From Waltergamsia citrina (Eukaryota > Ascomycota > Sordariomycetes > Hypocreales > Bionectriaceae), in the NCBI GenBank assembly GCA_022814615.1, contig JAKLNE010000072.1:62001-126000 (forward strand): 64,000 nucleotides of DNA, given 5' to 3'. The notes under the pieces are model-generated. The model was not told the origin of the DNA. It saw only the letters and a list, made by a program, of their open reading frames with translations, and did not search any database. The translations under genes and the position numbers were made by a program. Positions 9,969 to 20,265 of this stretch are shown in pieces; position 1 is the stretch's first letter, and every line of letters starts with the position of its first letter.

Positions 9969-12900
9969 ATGGACGAGCCCACTCCCAAAGACACGGATGT
10001 TCCAGGAGGTTTTCCAGAAACCCCAAGTACTGGCGCGGCGATCACTCCGGGCATTCCAATGCTATCACAAACGCCAGATGGAGATGGACGGGGGACATCA
10101 GCTCAAGCATCGGCTGCTGGCTATAGTGGCCAAGCAGATCATTCTTCCGCCAGCACGCTTCAACAACACGAAAATTATAGTCCTCAAACCATAGCCACGC
10201 CCAATAGAGTTAACGCCGACGGCGCTGCAAACGAAAAGCCTATAGCGCAAAGGGTTCACACCGAAGATGACCTCTTTCGAATTCTTTCGCGCAGGCGCAC
10301 CACGAACGGATCGGCAGCCGATAAAGAAGCCGACTATGAAGGGGGCGACGAGATCAACCGTCTCATGTCGCGTATGTTCGGTAATGCACGGCAACAGCAG
10401 AGTGAAGAAGAACAAACACGACATAGCGGCGTTGTTTTCCGCAACCTCACCGTCAAAGGTGTGGGACTTGGCGCTACACTTCAGCCAACTGTTGGCGATA
10501 TCTTCATGGGACTTCCGCGCACTATCTCCAATCTTCTGACTCGCGGACCCAAAGCAGCCTCTGCAAAACCTCCGGTGAGAGAGCTCATCAGCCACTTCGA
10601 CGGCTGTGTTCGTCCGGGAGAATTGCTCTTGGTACTTGGCCGCCCAGGATCTGGATGCTCCACCTTCCTTAAGGCGTTCTGTAACCAGCGTTCAGGCTTC
10701 GAGGATGTGGAAGGAGACGTAACCTACGGGGGTGCTGATGCCGCTGATGTTGCTAAACATTTTCGTGGTGAGGTCATCTACAATCCAGAAGACGACCTTC
10801 ACTACCCCAGTCTGAATGTTAGACGTACACTAGAATTTGCCTTGAAAACTCGAACACCTGGGAAAGAGAGTCGTCTTGAGGGCGAGAGCAGGAAGGACTA
10901 CATTCGCGAATTCCTTAGGGTTGTCACCAAGCTTTTCTGGATAGAGCATACATTGGGCACTAAGGTGGGCAATGAGCTCATTCGTGGTGTATCTGGCGGA
11001 GAGCGCAAGCGGGTCAGCATCGCCGAGGCTATGATCACTCGAGCTTCTGTTCAAGGATGGGACAATTCAAGCCGCGGCTTAGACGCAAGTACAGCTCTGG
11101 AGTACGTGAGATCCATTAGAGCCATGACGAATATGGCCGATGTTTCGACCGCAGTCTCGCTATATCAGGCTGGTGAGTCTCTGTTTGAGTTGGCCGACAA
11201 GGTGCTGCTCATCGACGCCGGGAAGTGCCTCTACTTTGGTCCTGCCGAACTTGCCAAGCAGTACTTTCTCAATCTTGGCTTCCAAGCACCAGAGAGGTGG
11301 ACGACGCCTGACTTCCTAACGTCAGTGAGCGATCCACACGAGCGTAGCGTGCGGGAGGGTTGGGAGAGCCGCGTGCCTAGATCGCCCGAAGAATTTGCCG
11401 AGGTCTATCGCAACAGCGAGGCCTATCGCCAGAACTTAGACGACATGAAGGAATTTGAATCACAGGTCCAGCGAGAAATTCAAGAGCGCGAGAAGCAACA
11501 GCATCAGCAGCATCAGCCCAAGGGCAAAGGAGAGAAGACAAAGGATAAGAACTACACGTTACCTTTCTATAAGCAAGTTCTTGCCTGCACGAAGCGTCAG
11601 TTCCTCGTAATGACTGGCGACAAAGCATCTCTTTTCGGTAAATGGGGTGGTCTGGTCTTTCAGGGGCTCATTGTCGGCAGCCTCTTTTACAACCTCGAGC
11701 CCACTGCAGTGGATACTTTTTCACGCGGCGGCACCTTGTTCTTCCTCCTTCTCTTTAACGCTTTGCTAGCATTGGCCGAGCAAACTGCTGCCTTCGAATC
11801 TAAGCCGATTTTGCTTAAACACAAGTCATTCTCCTTCTATCGTCCTGCTGCTTACGCCATCGCTCAGACGGTTGTCGACGTTCCTCTTGTCTTCATCCAA
11901 GTTGTCATTTTCAACGTCATAATTTATTTCATGGCTAATTTAGGGCGTACAGCGTCACAATTTTTCATCTGCACTCTTATCCTTTGGATGGTAACAATGG
12001 TTACCTATGCGTTTTTTAGGCTTATTTCTGCCTGGTGCAAGACGCTAGACACTGCTACGCGCTTTACCGGAATCTCTATCCAGATTTTAATCGTCTATAC
12101 GGGGTACTTAATTCCTACGTCCTCCATGCGCCCATGGTTTTCATGGCTTCGATTCATAAACTGGATTCAGTATGGATTCGAATGTCTTATGGCCAACGAG
12201 TTCTCCTCTCAGAACATCCAATGCCTCCCTCCGTTCCTCGTCCCTCAAGTCCCAGGTGCCTCGCCACAGCTCCAGTCGTGCACTCTCAAAGGAAGTGAAC
12301 CGGGGTCGACAACCGTCGATGGAGCCAACTACATTCAAGTAGCCTTCAACTACAGCCGTTCCCACCTTTGGCGCAACTTCGGCATCTTATGGCTGTTTTT
12401 CCTGACTTTCGTAGTATTGACCGCTCTTGGGATGGAGTTAATGAAGCCTTACGCCGGAGGCGGCGCCCTCACTGTTTTTAAGCGTAGCCAGGTGCCTGAG
12501 AAAGTGGAAAAGACAATTGAGACCGGGGGTCGTGGAAAAGCGGATGAAGAGTCAGGACTCACTGATCAAGTTATTCCGTCTATGTCTACTACGCAAGAGA
12601 GAACAAAGGGACCCGAAAACGCCGCTCAACAAGTTGCTAAAAATGAAACGGTGTTTACATTTCAAAATGTGAACTACACTATTCCGTACGAAAAAGGGGA
12701 CCGAAAACTGCTGCAGGATGTGCAAGGCTACGTCCGACCTGGGAAATTAACAGCCCTCATGGGCGCTTCAGGTAAATTCAACGTTCTGAATGTGATCTTG
12801 ATTGCAGGGAGCTAACTGTGGTCATATCTATGTAGGGGCCGGAAAGACTACCCTTCTGAATGCTCTCGCGCAGCGCACAAGGCTTGGTACTATCACGGGC

Positions 12901-14646
12901 GACTTCTTGGTAGACGGAAGACCATTACCCAAGTCATTCCAGCGTGCGACCGGATTTGCCGAGCAAATGGACATTCATGAGCCAACTGCTACAGTTAAAG
13001 AGGCACTGGAATTTTCAGCGCTTTTGCGTCAGCCCAGGGAAGTGAGCCGGCAAGAAAAACTCGATTATTGTGAAGTTATTCTTGACTTGCTTGAGATGCG
13101 CGATATTGCCGGGGCCACTATTGGTAAAGAAGGAGAGGGTCTAAATCAGGAACAACGCAAGAGACTGACGATAGGCGTGGAACTTGCATCCAAGCCGGAG
13201 CTGCTTATGTTCCTCGACGAGCCGACTTCCGGCTTAGACTCGGCCGCCGCTTTCAACATTGTGCGCTTCCTCCGCAAGCTAGCCGATGCGGGCCAAGCCG
13301 TACTTTGTACTATTCATCAGCCGTCTGCGGTATTGTTCGAACTTTTTGACGAGCTTTTACTCCTCAAATCAGGGGGTAGGATCGTTTACCATGGGTCACT
13401 CGGCCGTGATAGCCAGGACTTGATCCAGTATTTTGAATCTCATGGAGCCAACAAATGTCCTCCAGACGCCAACCCTGCCGAGTACATGCTCGAGGTCATC
13501 GGGGCCGGTGATCCCAACTACAACGGCAAGGACTGGGGCGATGTATGGGCTCAAAGTGCGTATCGCGAAACCCGCTCAATGGAAATTGCCGAGATAATTC
13601 GGCAGAGACAGAAAATAGAGCCCTCCCGGAGCCTTAAAGACGACCGCGAGTATGCTGCTCCGCACTCTTTTCAAATAGCCAGAGTTGTCCAGCGCTCCTT
13701 CGTGGCTTTATGGCGTTCGCCAAACTACATTATCGGAAAATTCATGCTGCATATCATGACCGGCCTCTTCAACTGCTTCACCTTCTTTAAACTAGGCCAC
13801 TCGAGCACCGACTATCAGAACCGCTTGTTTTCTATTTTCATGACGCTAACCATCTCGCCGCCCCTAATTCAGCAGCTGCAACCCGTCTTCCTCAAGTCAC
13901 GCAACATCTTTGAGTCACGGGAGAACAATTCCAAGATCTACTCATGGTTTGCCTGGTGCACGGCCGCCGTCCTTGTGGAGATACCGTACGGCGTCGTTGC
14001 CGGCAGCATTTATTACTGCTGTTGGTGGTGGGGAATCTTTGGTCTCGACGTCTCCTCCTTTACGTCTGGATTCGGCTTCTTGCTCGTGGTGCTGTTTGAG
14101 CTGTATTATATCAGTTTTGGCCAGGCTATTGCTGCTTTTGCGCCGAATGAGCTTCTGGCTTCACTACTAGTTCCACTGTTTTTCCTCTTCATCGTCAGTT
14201 TCTGCGGTGTCGTAGTCCCTCCCAACTCGCTGCCTACCTTTTGGAAGGAGTGGATGTACTGGCTATCGCCGTTCCACTACTTGCTTGAGGCTTTCCTCGG
14301 AGCGGTGATTCACCAGCAGCCACTCAGATGCGCTGATGATGAGTTTGCTAAGTTTAACGCACCGTCAGGCCAAAGCTGTGAAGAGTACACACAGGCGTTC
14401 ATTCAGCAGGCTGGAGGATATGTACAAACGGGTGCGAATGGAATTTGCGAGTTCTGCCAGTACGCCAATGGGGATGAGTTTGGACGAGGATTCAGCGTTT
14501 ACTACCGCAACATCTGGAGAGACTTTGGTATATTCATTGGGTTCATTATCTTCAACTACGCTGTGGTATACATTGCTACTTGGCTCCGATTTAAGGGCAG
14601 AAATCCCTTCAGGAGTGTTCGAATTAGGGGAAAGAAAGGTTCTTAG
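9969..14646 (+). CDS. PDR-type full-size ABC transporter (ABCG, pleiotropic drug resistance)
   Basis: Two exons, 9969-12771 and 12836-14646, give 1,537 residues, normal for the family, in the order (NBD-TMD)x2. NBD1 has the atypical fungal Walker A GRPGSGCST, signature VSGGERKR and Walker B region GWDNSSRGLDA. NBD2 has Walker A GASGAGKTT, the degenerate signature LNQEQRKRLTIG and Walker B LLMFLDEPTSGLDS. This is the usual PDR asymmetry. Six-helix membrane blocks follow each NBD, and NPAEYMLEVIGAG is the typical link. The single intron splits the NBD2 Walker A glycine codon (GCTAAC branch, TAG acceptor). The start is the first ATG, though a short upstream exon is possible. Family role: ATP-driven export of drugs, azoles, plant defence compounds or lipids from the plasma membrane. 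The substrate is not readable. Confidence 0.93.
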
Positions 14647-14837
14647 CTTAGCGCTATCACTCTGTATGAACACTTTCTTGCTTATTTGCGTTGCAAGGAG
14701 GAGATTGTTAAATAGACTTTTCGAAAAGTAATTAAATAAATAAATACCCAGACATGCTAATATTGATATACATAATACACCGTCATTACAGTACTGGTCC
14801 AAACGCCAGACATTTGAACCAAACGCCTTACATTCCC

Positions 14838-15518
14838 TCACTGTCTCCAATCTTGTGTTAGTATATTCCTGTTCATAGAGGGGAGGGTTGAGGAGAACGG
14901 GATGTCAACGTACAGCAATGCCAGTGTCAAGTCGCCATGAATCTTGGCCTTGAGCTCAATCTCAATATCAAGGTTAAGGTCGAGACGTAGCGACAGCGCT
15001 TTCTTGCCGTCTTCGCCTTCGCCTTCGCCACTTTGCTCTTGCACCTGCCCACCTCCTTGCTGCTGCTGCTGCTGCTGAAGTTGCTGCTGTTGTTGTTGCT
15101 TCCTGCGCGCGAGCTGTTGGTTGTTGCCCTTTGGCGTAGAAGGCTCGTCTTCGTCCTCTGAGGAAGAATAGTCGGAGTCTTCCTCCTCATCACTAGATTC
15201 ATCATCGTCCTCGTCTTCGTCTTGGGCGTCCTGGAACTCTCCCTCAGATTGATAATCTTGCTTCTCGTCTTGGACCTTGTCTTTGGTCTGAGTCTGAGGT
15301 CGGTTATCCAGGCTCTGCTCTTCCTGCTCTTGGCCCTGCTCTTGGCCCTGCTCTTGGCCCTGCTCTTGGCCCTGCTCTTGGCCCTGCTCTTGCTTCGTCT
15401 CGTTCATGGTATCGTTTTGTTGCTGAGCCGGCTTCTCAGCCTCGGCAGTTGCCTATCTGTTGGTGAGACTTCATTGAGCATTAAGGGATCATCACAAAGT
15501 ACATACGTTATCAGCCAT
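14838..15518 (-). CDS. HGDL-motif protein 1 (low-complexity N-terminus, conserved C-terminal motif)
   Basis: The model has exons 15518-15507 (MADN), 15452-14914 and 14868-14838, giving 193 residues. Intron 1 is GTATGT...TAG. Intron 2 (45 nt, GTACGT...CAG) is in phase, so it may be retained. The N-terminal two thirds are disordered: QEQG repeats, an acidic Asp/Glu/Ser stretch, then polyglutamine. The last ordered part carries LSLRLDLNLDIEIELKAK followed by IHGDLTLALL. This alternating hydrophobic/charged motif is shared with the genes at 17089 and 47510, so it is the likely functional unit. No signal peptide or membrane helix is seen. The gene is head-to-head with the LNWI-family gene at 15969 across about 450 bases, which fits a shared promoter region. 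Function is unknown. Confidence 0.7.
15324..15392. repeat. 12-bp coding minisatellite (QEQG units)
   Basis: CTGCTCTTGGCC is repeated about 5.75 times without change within the HGDL-motif gene at 14838-15518. On the coding strand it gives the QEQG tract. Perfect identity points to recent slippage. Confidence 0.9.
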
Positions 15519-15968
15519 GGTGATCGTATGGTCTTTCTCTTTTACAGCGATAAATTGATATGATCTGACAGAAAAGGACGCTACTGCTGCTGCAGCCGCT
15601 TATAGAGGTTAAGAGGACCTCTGACTTACACGGATGCAGGGTTTCCCCCCAGTGACGCATCGCGTCCGATCTCCCGATCTTAGTGACTTCACCTTGGCTT
15701 TCAAAACTTGGTCTTCCTGCACATTACATGCATCCAGACGCCACACTATGACGCAGACCAGGCTTCGAGCAGGGATTGGGGCTGAGATGGGGGGTGGAGA
15801 CGTGACAGACCGGGGGTGAGAGCTTCCCCCCTTGGTGGAGTGTTGCCAAGTTCCTACGCAAGTAAGCATCCTCGTCCTCTCTACAGCATATCTATACACT
15901 CCATAAAACGTCATGGCCTTCTGCACACGTTGTTGCCCTGTCAAAACTAAACTCCCCATAATGCAATC
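15519..15968. promoter_or_regulatory. Divergent intergenic region shared by the first HGDL/LNWI gene pair
   Basis: About 450 bases separate the two start codons. A short CTGCTGCTGCAG run is near 15580. No clear TATA box or operator was identified. The arrangement implies that both promoters lie here. Confidence 0.4.
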
Positions 15969-16650
15969 ATGGTGATCGGTCTACTTGCTATTGCGGCGAT
16001 TCCGACCGTCACAGGGGTCGGCCAGGGTATCAGTGCACAAAGGAAGCAGAATGAAGCCGCAAAGTCCCAGGCCAAGTTCCATCTAACAGCCATGCTGCCT
16101 ATGGAGGGGGAGCTACGAGAGGCTGCGTTTTGTGTCTTACTGGACGGCAAGGTAAGCAAACCAGACAACAGAAGCCTTCTATTCGGCGTGCTGGAGAAGG
16201 AATTCCAGAGAGTGATCTTTGAGCAGTCTAACATTTACGTCACAAAAACAGATATACCTCGACTTCCCAGAGAAACCGGTTGCGGGCCACAAGTTCTGTG
16301 GCTGGTATTTTACATACCCCAGCGAGGAGAAGCACCTAGGCCTCGTCAGCACTATTATGGACGACCCTCCAATGCTCAACTGGATATTTGTGGACAAGGA
16401 CACAGGGGCACTTCGCTACGGGGGCAGGAAAGACACTCTAGAGCACGTCATTGGACCATGGGGCTGGAGCGCAGATGAACATTTCTTGGTCTTGGAGGAA
16501 AACGCAAGCAATTTCGTCGCAAAGAGGGGGGACGACAAGCGGTGGAGTGTGTACTGGGACCCCGAGAAGAAGATGCGAAACACTCGACCGCTGAGACTTC
16601 GACGCCGAATGCAACTGGGTGTTGACAGCAAGTACGTCAGGCAGAAGTGA
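15969..16650 (+). CDS. LNWI-family protein 1 (uncharacterised fungal family)
   Basis: Exons 15969-16151 and 16252-16650 give 193 residues. The intron (GTAAGC, CTAAC branch, CAG) is phase 0 after DGK. The N-terminus MVIGLLAIAAIPTVTGVG is a glycine-rich hydrophobic stretch of about 20 residues, followed by a charged Gln/Lys segment. It looks more like a membrane-inserting helix than a cleaved signal. After the intron comes IYLDFPEKPVAG, GWYFTYP, GLVSTIMDDPPMLNWIFVDK, IGPWGW and WSVYWDPE. This order is matched block by block in the gene at 48737, which also has its intron at the same place. I believe this is a widespread fungal family without known function, but no search was done. It is divergent from an HGDL-motif gene. 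Confidence 0.8.
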
Positions 16651-17088
16651 GCTCTCGGTCGATTGGCAGTGTGTCTGTCAGACTGACGAGCCAAAAAGTT
16701 GGCAGTTGGCGTCGTATTAGTCGGTAGGATGGTGGGAGGGGCGCATCAGCCCACAGCCCACGCCCAAGCGCCCAGGATAGGATCTGTTTGGCAGCCGGGG
16801 TTCGAGCGCATACGGGACTGGGTATTGCCATTGCCTCCCTATAGCCACCAGGTAGTATAGATCGCGATATGACCTCATGTCTCGTGCAGGCATGGGAAGG
16901 TCAAAAACCGGTTAGGGCGAGCGGCGGGCGTGGTAATATGTAATTATAACACACCAGACAGGATAGACCTCTTTTAGAAGAGCGGTATCCGCCAACCTTC
17001 TACAACATCAGCATTTTGCTGTTATCTAAGACCCTGATTAATTCTTCTTCTTCTCCGTCACACACGACAAAAGCACACTCTATCAACC
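16651..17088. other. Intergenic, no gene seen
   Basis: Spacer between two same-strand genes. It ends in a CT-rich leader (TTCTTCTTCTTCTCC near 17042) just before the next start codon. Confidence 0.4.
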
Positions 17089-17591
17089 ATGGCCCCGCCA
17101 ACGATGGAAAAGCCTCAGCAGAGGGCAGCCGAATCGGAGAACGACGATGTTGGCAACACCTCCGGCTCGACTGAAGAAGTCAAGCCTCAGCGCGAGAAGA
17201 AGAAGAAGAGCAAGAAGAGCAAGAAGTCAAAGAGCGGCGGCGGTGGCCAGGTTCTCGACCAGCTTCCCACCGACGCACTACCTACAGACGACCTCACCAA
17301 CAAGGTCTCAGATACAGCGGGCGGCGCCCTTGGCAGCGTCACCAACACGCTCGGCTCCGTCGGTGGCCAGGCTCTTGACTCTCAAGGCGATGGCGGCGGC
17401 GACAAGAGCGACACGCTGCGACTTCGTCTGGACCTCAATCTAGATATCGAAATTCAGCTCAAGGCCCGCATTCACGGTGATCTCGAGCTGGCTCTATTGT
17501 AAGTAAAACCTCGCGAAACCTCATTCTTCCCCTCTCAACAAATAAGCCCTTTTCAAATTCCCATCTCTCGTCGAACAGCGTTCCGTTCTGA
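17089..17591 (+). CDS. HGDL-motif protein 2
   Basis: The main exon is 17089-17498. The frame then meets TAA at 17500-17502, where GTAAGT also forms a perfect intron donor. Either the protein stops there (137 residues) or it splices to 17579-17591 and ends LALFVPF (140 residues). The equivalent place in HGDL protein 1 also has a donor-like GTACGT, so a 3' intron may be a family trait. The N-terminus is charged with a poly-lysine run (about 36-48, nuclear-signal-like) and a Gly-rich stretch with LGSV repeats. The C-terminus is LRLRLDLNLDIEIQLKAR then IHGDLELALL, nearly identical to the minus-strand gene at 14838. The start context CAACCATGG is good. Function is unknown. Confidence 0.75.
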
Positions 17592-18634
17592 CGTGAATTG
17601 TTTCCTACCCCAGAGCCTAGTATACCCCACTAGAACGCCACCATGGCTAATGGATTTTCTTTTCAGGAACTAATTCTTCTTTCTTTCTGTACGGGATTTT
17701 AATTATTTGTTGTCACACATGGGAGTTCTGCTTACGACAAGAGGATATCTGCTCGTGTTAATGTATTTTTATGGCAAATGACAAAAAAGAGCGTTATCAT
17801 ATATCTTAACCACAACGAACATTGAAACCATTGCGCGTCCCCCTGTGTGAGGAACCAGCCAAGTATCCCGTAGAGATACCCAGACAAGACGGTGTCAGGG
17901 CTAGAACGCTGTGAAGAACCTCGCTCTAGGGAGAGAATCAGGGAATCTCAGACCTACTAACTGCTCCTGTAAATTTGTAGTGTTAATGCGGTTTTAAATC
18001 GATCCTTGGGGCGGGAGAGTTCGGCGCCATGCCTATTTGTGGAACATGTCCGCCGTCTCAGCCGCCCGTTTAATGCGCCCCCGGTGAGCTAGCCCCTGTT
18101 CCTTGTTTTCTCGAGGCGCTTGCGGCTTGGGAGCTCTGGCTCTCTCTGGATGACTCGCTGTGGCTTGTACTCGGACCTTCGATCCCACGATCCAGCCAAC
18201 CAGCAACACCCGCCACGAACAAACAAGCCCCAGAAGGCCACTTTCGATACAGAAGGGATTCTGCGGGAGACTTATCAGACGCCCTGTAACTGACTATTGT
18301 CTTGTGTAGCGCTGCAGGCCAAAATGCTCCGGCACACCCAGTCTACTGGAATCTGTAACATGTTGCACCCGTCGTCGCACACCCGAGATCGAAGCCTAAC
18401 AGGCGCAGGCGGTAATATTCATTTTAGGCCATGGCCCTCTCTGTGTCGCCCGGCAGCCGGATGCATAATCGACTAGGGTCCGACCACAAACTACCATTTG
18501 TGCCCCTCGTGCATGCTATTGCTAGATTCAAGCTCCTGTCCTCCTGCAACGCGAGAAGATCAGTCAGACCCCATTCCGTCTGTTGCGTGGAGCAGATCGC
18601 AACACCACCACTACTACTGCATTTTCAGCCCGCC
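17592..18634. other. Intergenic, no gene seen
   Basis: About 1 kb. The reading frame of the next gene is open upstream to 18431, but the residues there are unlike the rest of the protein. I treat this as promoter and leader rather than coding. No repeats or RNA genes were recognised. Confidence 0.4.
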
Positions 18635-19480
18635 ATGCCCAATTCACCGCCGCCGCAGGATCAGAGGCAGCAGGAGGAGCAACAGGCTCCTCCGCAACAG
18701 CAGCAGAGCCAGGGTCAAGACCCTGATCGCCAGACGCACACAACGCACGAATTCAATGTGCCTTTACGGCCAATGTTCACCCCACGGGAGCCTCCAAAGG
18801 AGCCCCCCAAGGTAACCCCGATTCCTAAAATCAGCCCAGTAAACCAAGCCACAGCGTCCGGCACAGCGCCCACATCAGCTACATCTGGCGCATCCACGAC
18901 CTCAGCCGCCTCGCTGGCAGAAGGGCTTGAGGGCAAGTGCGTCGATGAGTTTGGGAATATATTGGACTGGGACGGCACGGTTCTAGGGCGCGTCGATGGT
19001 GACCTGCCTTCTATGATAGGACGCCCGGTGTCCAAGAATGGCGAGATCCTCGATGCTGACGGCGAAGTGGCAGGTTATGTGTCGGATAATTACTCACGGC
19101 CTCCCCTCAAGGAGCTCGATGGCGGCCTGAGAGTTGATAACGAGGGCAACATCTACAACCCTGATGGATCGGTTGCTGGCAAGCTCAATGAGCCTCCCAA
19201 CAAAGGCATTTCATCACAAGCACAGGACCAACCATCTTCCAACCAGCAATGCTCTTGCAACGCGCCAAAGCCGGCAGCTAAGCCCAGTCCTTCTGAAATC
19301 TATTTGGATGTCAAATCGACTTTTGATGGCATCCAGCTCATCATCAAGATACCCACCGTCCTCAATCAGGACCCGGAGAAAGTAAGACAAGACAGGGAAA
19401 GGATGGAGAAAGCAGAAAAGCAGGATGCTAGTAATAGTACTAGTGGTAATAGTAGCGCCAGTGGCAGCGAACAGCAGTAA
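18635..19480 (+). CDS. Small DUF3659-repeat protein
   Basis: A single exon, 281 residues from the ATG at 18635 (context GCCATGC). In-frame ATGs also occur upstream, the first at 18431, but that extension lacks protein-like character. Residues 1-90 are Gln/Pro-rich and disordered. About residues 95-200 hold two to three repeats of the DUF3659 type (pattern GKCVDEFGNILDWDGTVLGR, then GRPVSKNGEILDADGEVAGY), each a VNxxGxVxDxxGxVxG unit. The C-terminal segment SEIYLDVKSTFDGIQLIIK is an alternating amphipathic stretch, then a Ser/Asn-rich tail. DUF3659 repeats occur in fungal LEA-like proteins of unknown role. The gene lies just upstream of a much larger DUF3659 gene on the same strand and probably shares ancestry with it. 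Confidence 0.8.
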   Translation: MPNSPPPQDQRQQEEQQAPPQQQQSQGQDPDRQTHTTHEFNVPLRPMFTPREPPKEPPKVTPIPKISPVNQATASGTAPTSATSGASTTSAASLAEGLEGKCVDEFGNILDWDGTVLGRVDGDLPSMIGRPVSKNGEILDADGEVAGYVSDNYSRPPLKELDGGLRVDNEGNIYNPDGSVAGKLNEPPNKGISSQAQDQPSSNQQCSCNAPKPAAKPSPSEIYLDVKSTFDGIQLIIKIPTVLNQDPEKVRQDRERMEKAEKQDASNSTSGNSSASGSEQQ

Positions 19481-20265
19481 AGAAAGAAAAAAACAAGCAA
19501 CTTCCTATGTACAAAAGATGGGCCCCTACGTCCGGTGAGAGAGCCGGTAAGGCACAAGGCAAAAGTATAAAAAAAAAATGGGGTCAGCACGAGGAACTTG
19601 TGGGGGAATGGATTCGCCGCATGCCCAAGAAACCGGTTTTTGAGCCGACTTCAGCCCCATTGATGTAAGAGAGACAGCATACACAGAACATGGAAAGCCA
19701 AACCCATCTCGATGGTGTGGCTTGAGCGCGATCCGAGATCGACGACCCTTGGGAAACCAGGAAGGTCCTTGACTCGAATTGAAGCCACAACCTTGATTCC
19801 GGATCCCGGCAAGGTGGCCGCCACAACGTTTTTGATATCATCCATTATGCACACTAACGTGGTCCACGCAAGTAGAGGATGACAAGCTTTGGCGCCGGAA
19901 CACCATTCCAAGGCGAGTGGCGCCTGTTGTGGTCTAGCAGCGTCATCCTGGACATCAAGCTACTGTCTCAAGTCGCTGTTGATCATCCACATGACGTGTG
20001 GCTTGTATGATGCACCCAGACCTTCGGCCGCACTGCTTGCGGGAGTGTGCAGTCGTGACGTTGTTGGAGCTATCCAAGTTCTTGTCGAGAGGAGGCAGAT
20101 GTGAAGGGGGAAAAACTTGTTTAGCCGCGTGGCGGAAAAAGTGTGGCATACGTATAAAGGAGAAGTAGAAAGCAGGAGCCGTACTGATTTCCAATAATGA
20201 AGCGCAAGCTTGCTGCATTTCGAGGACCAGTGCAAGCACCAGAACAACGAAAAAGACCCAACATC
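19481..20265. other. Intergenic, no convincing gene
   Basis: Spacer between the two DUF3659 genes. Minus-strand frames of about 85-95 codons here lack motifs. An in-frame ATG at 20197 could extend the next gene by 23 basic residues. Confidence 0.4.

Noticed and set aside
15324..15392. CRISPR-like regular repeat
   Set aside because: Units are 12 bp, contiguous and in frame with a coding region; no spacers.
16790..16830. tRNA T-loop-like GGGGTTCGAGC
   Set aside because: No matching acceptor, D or anticodon arms could be drawn around it.
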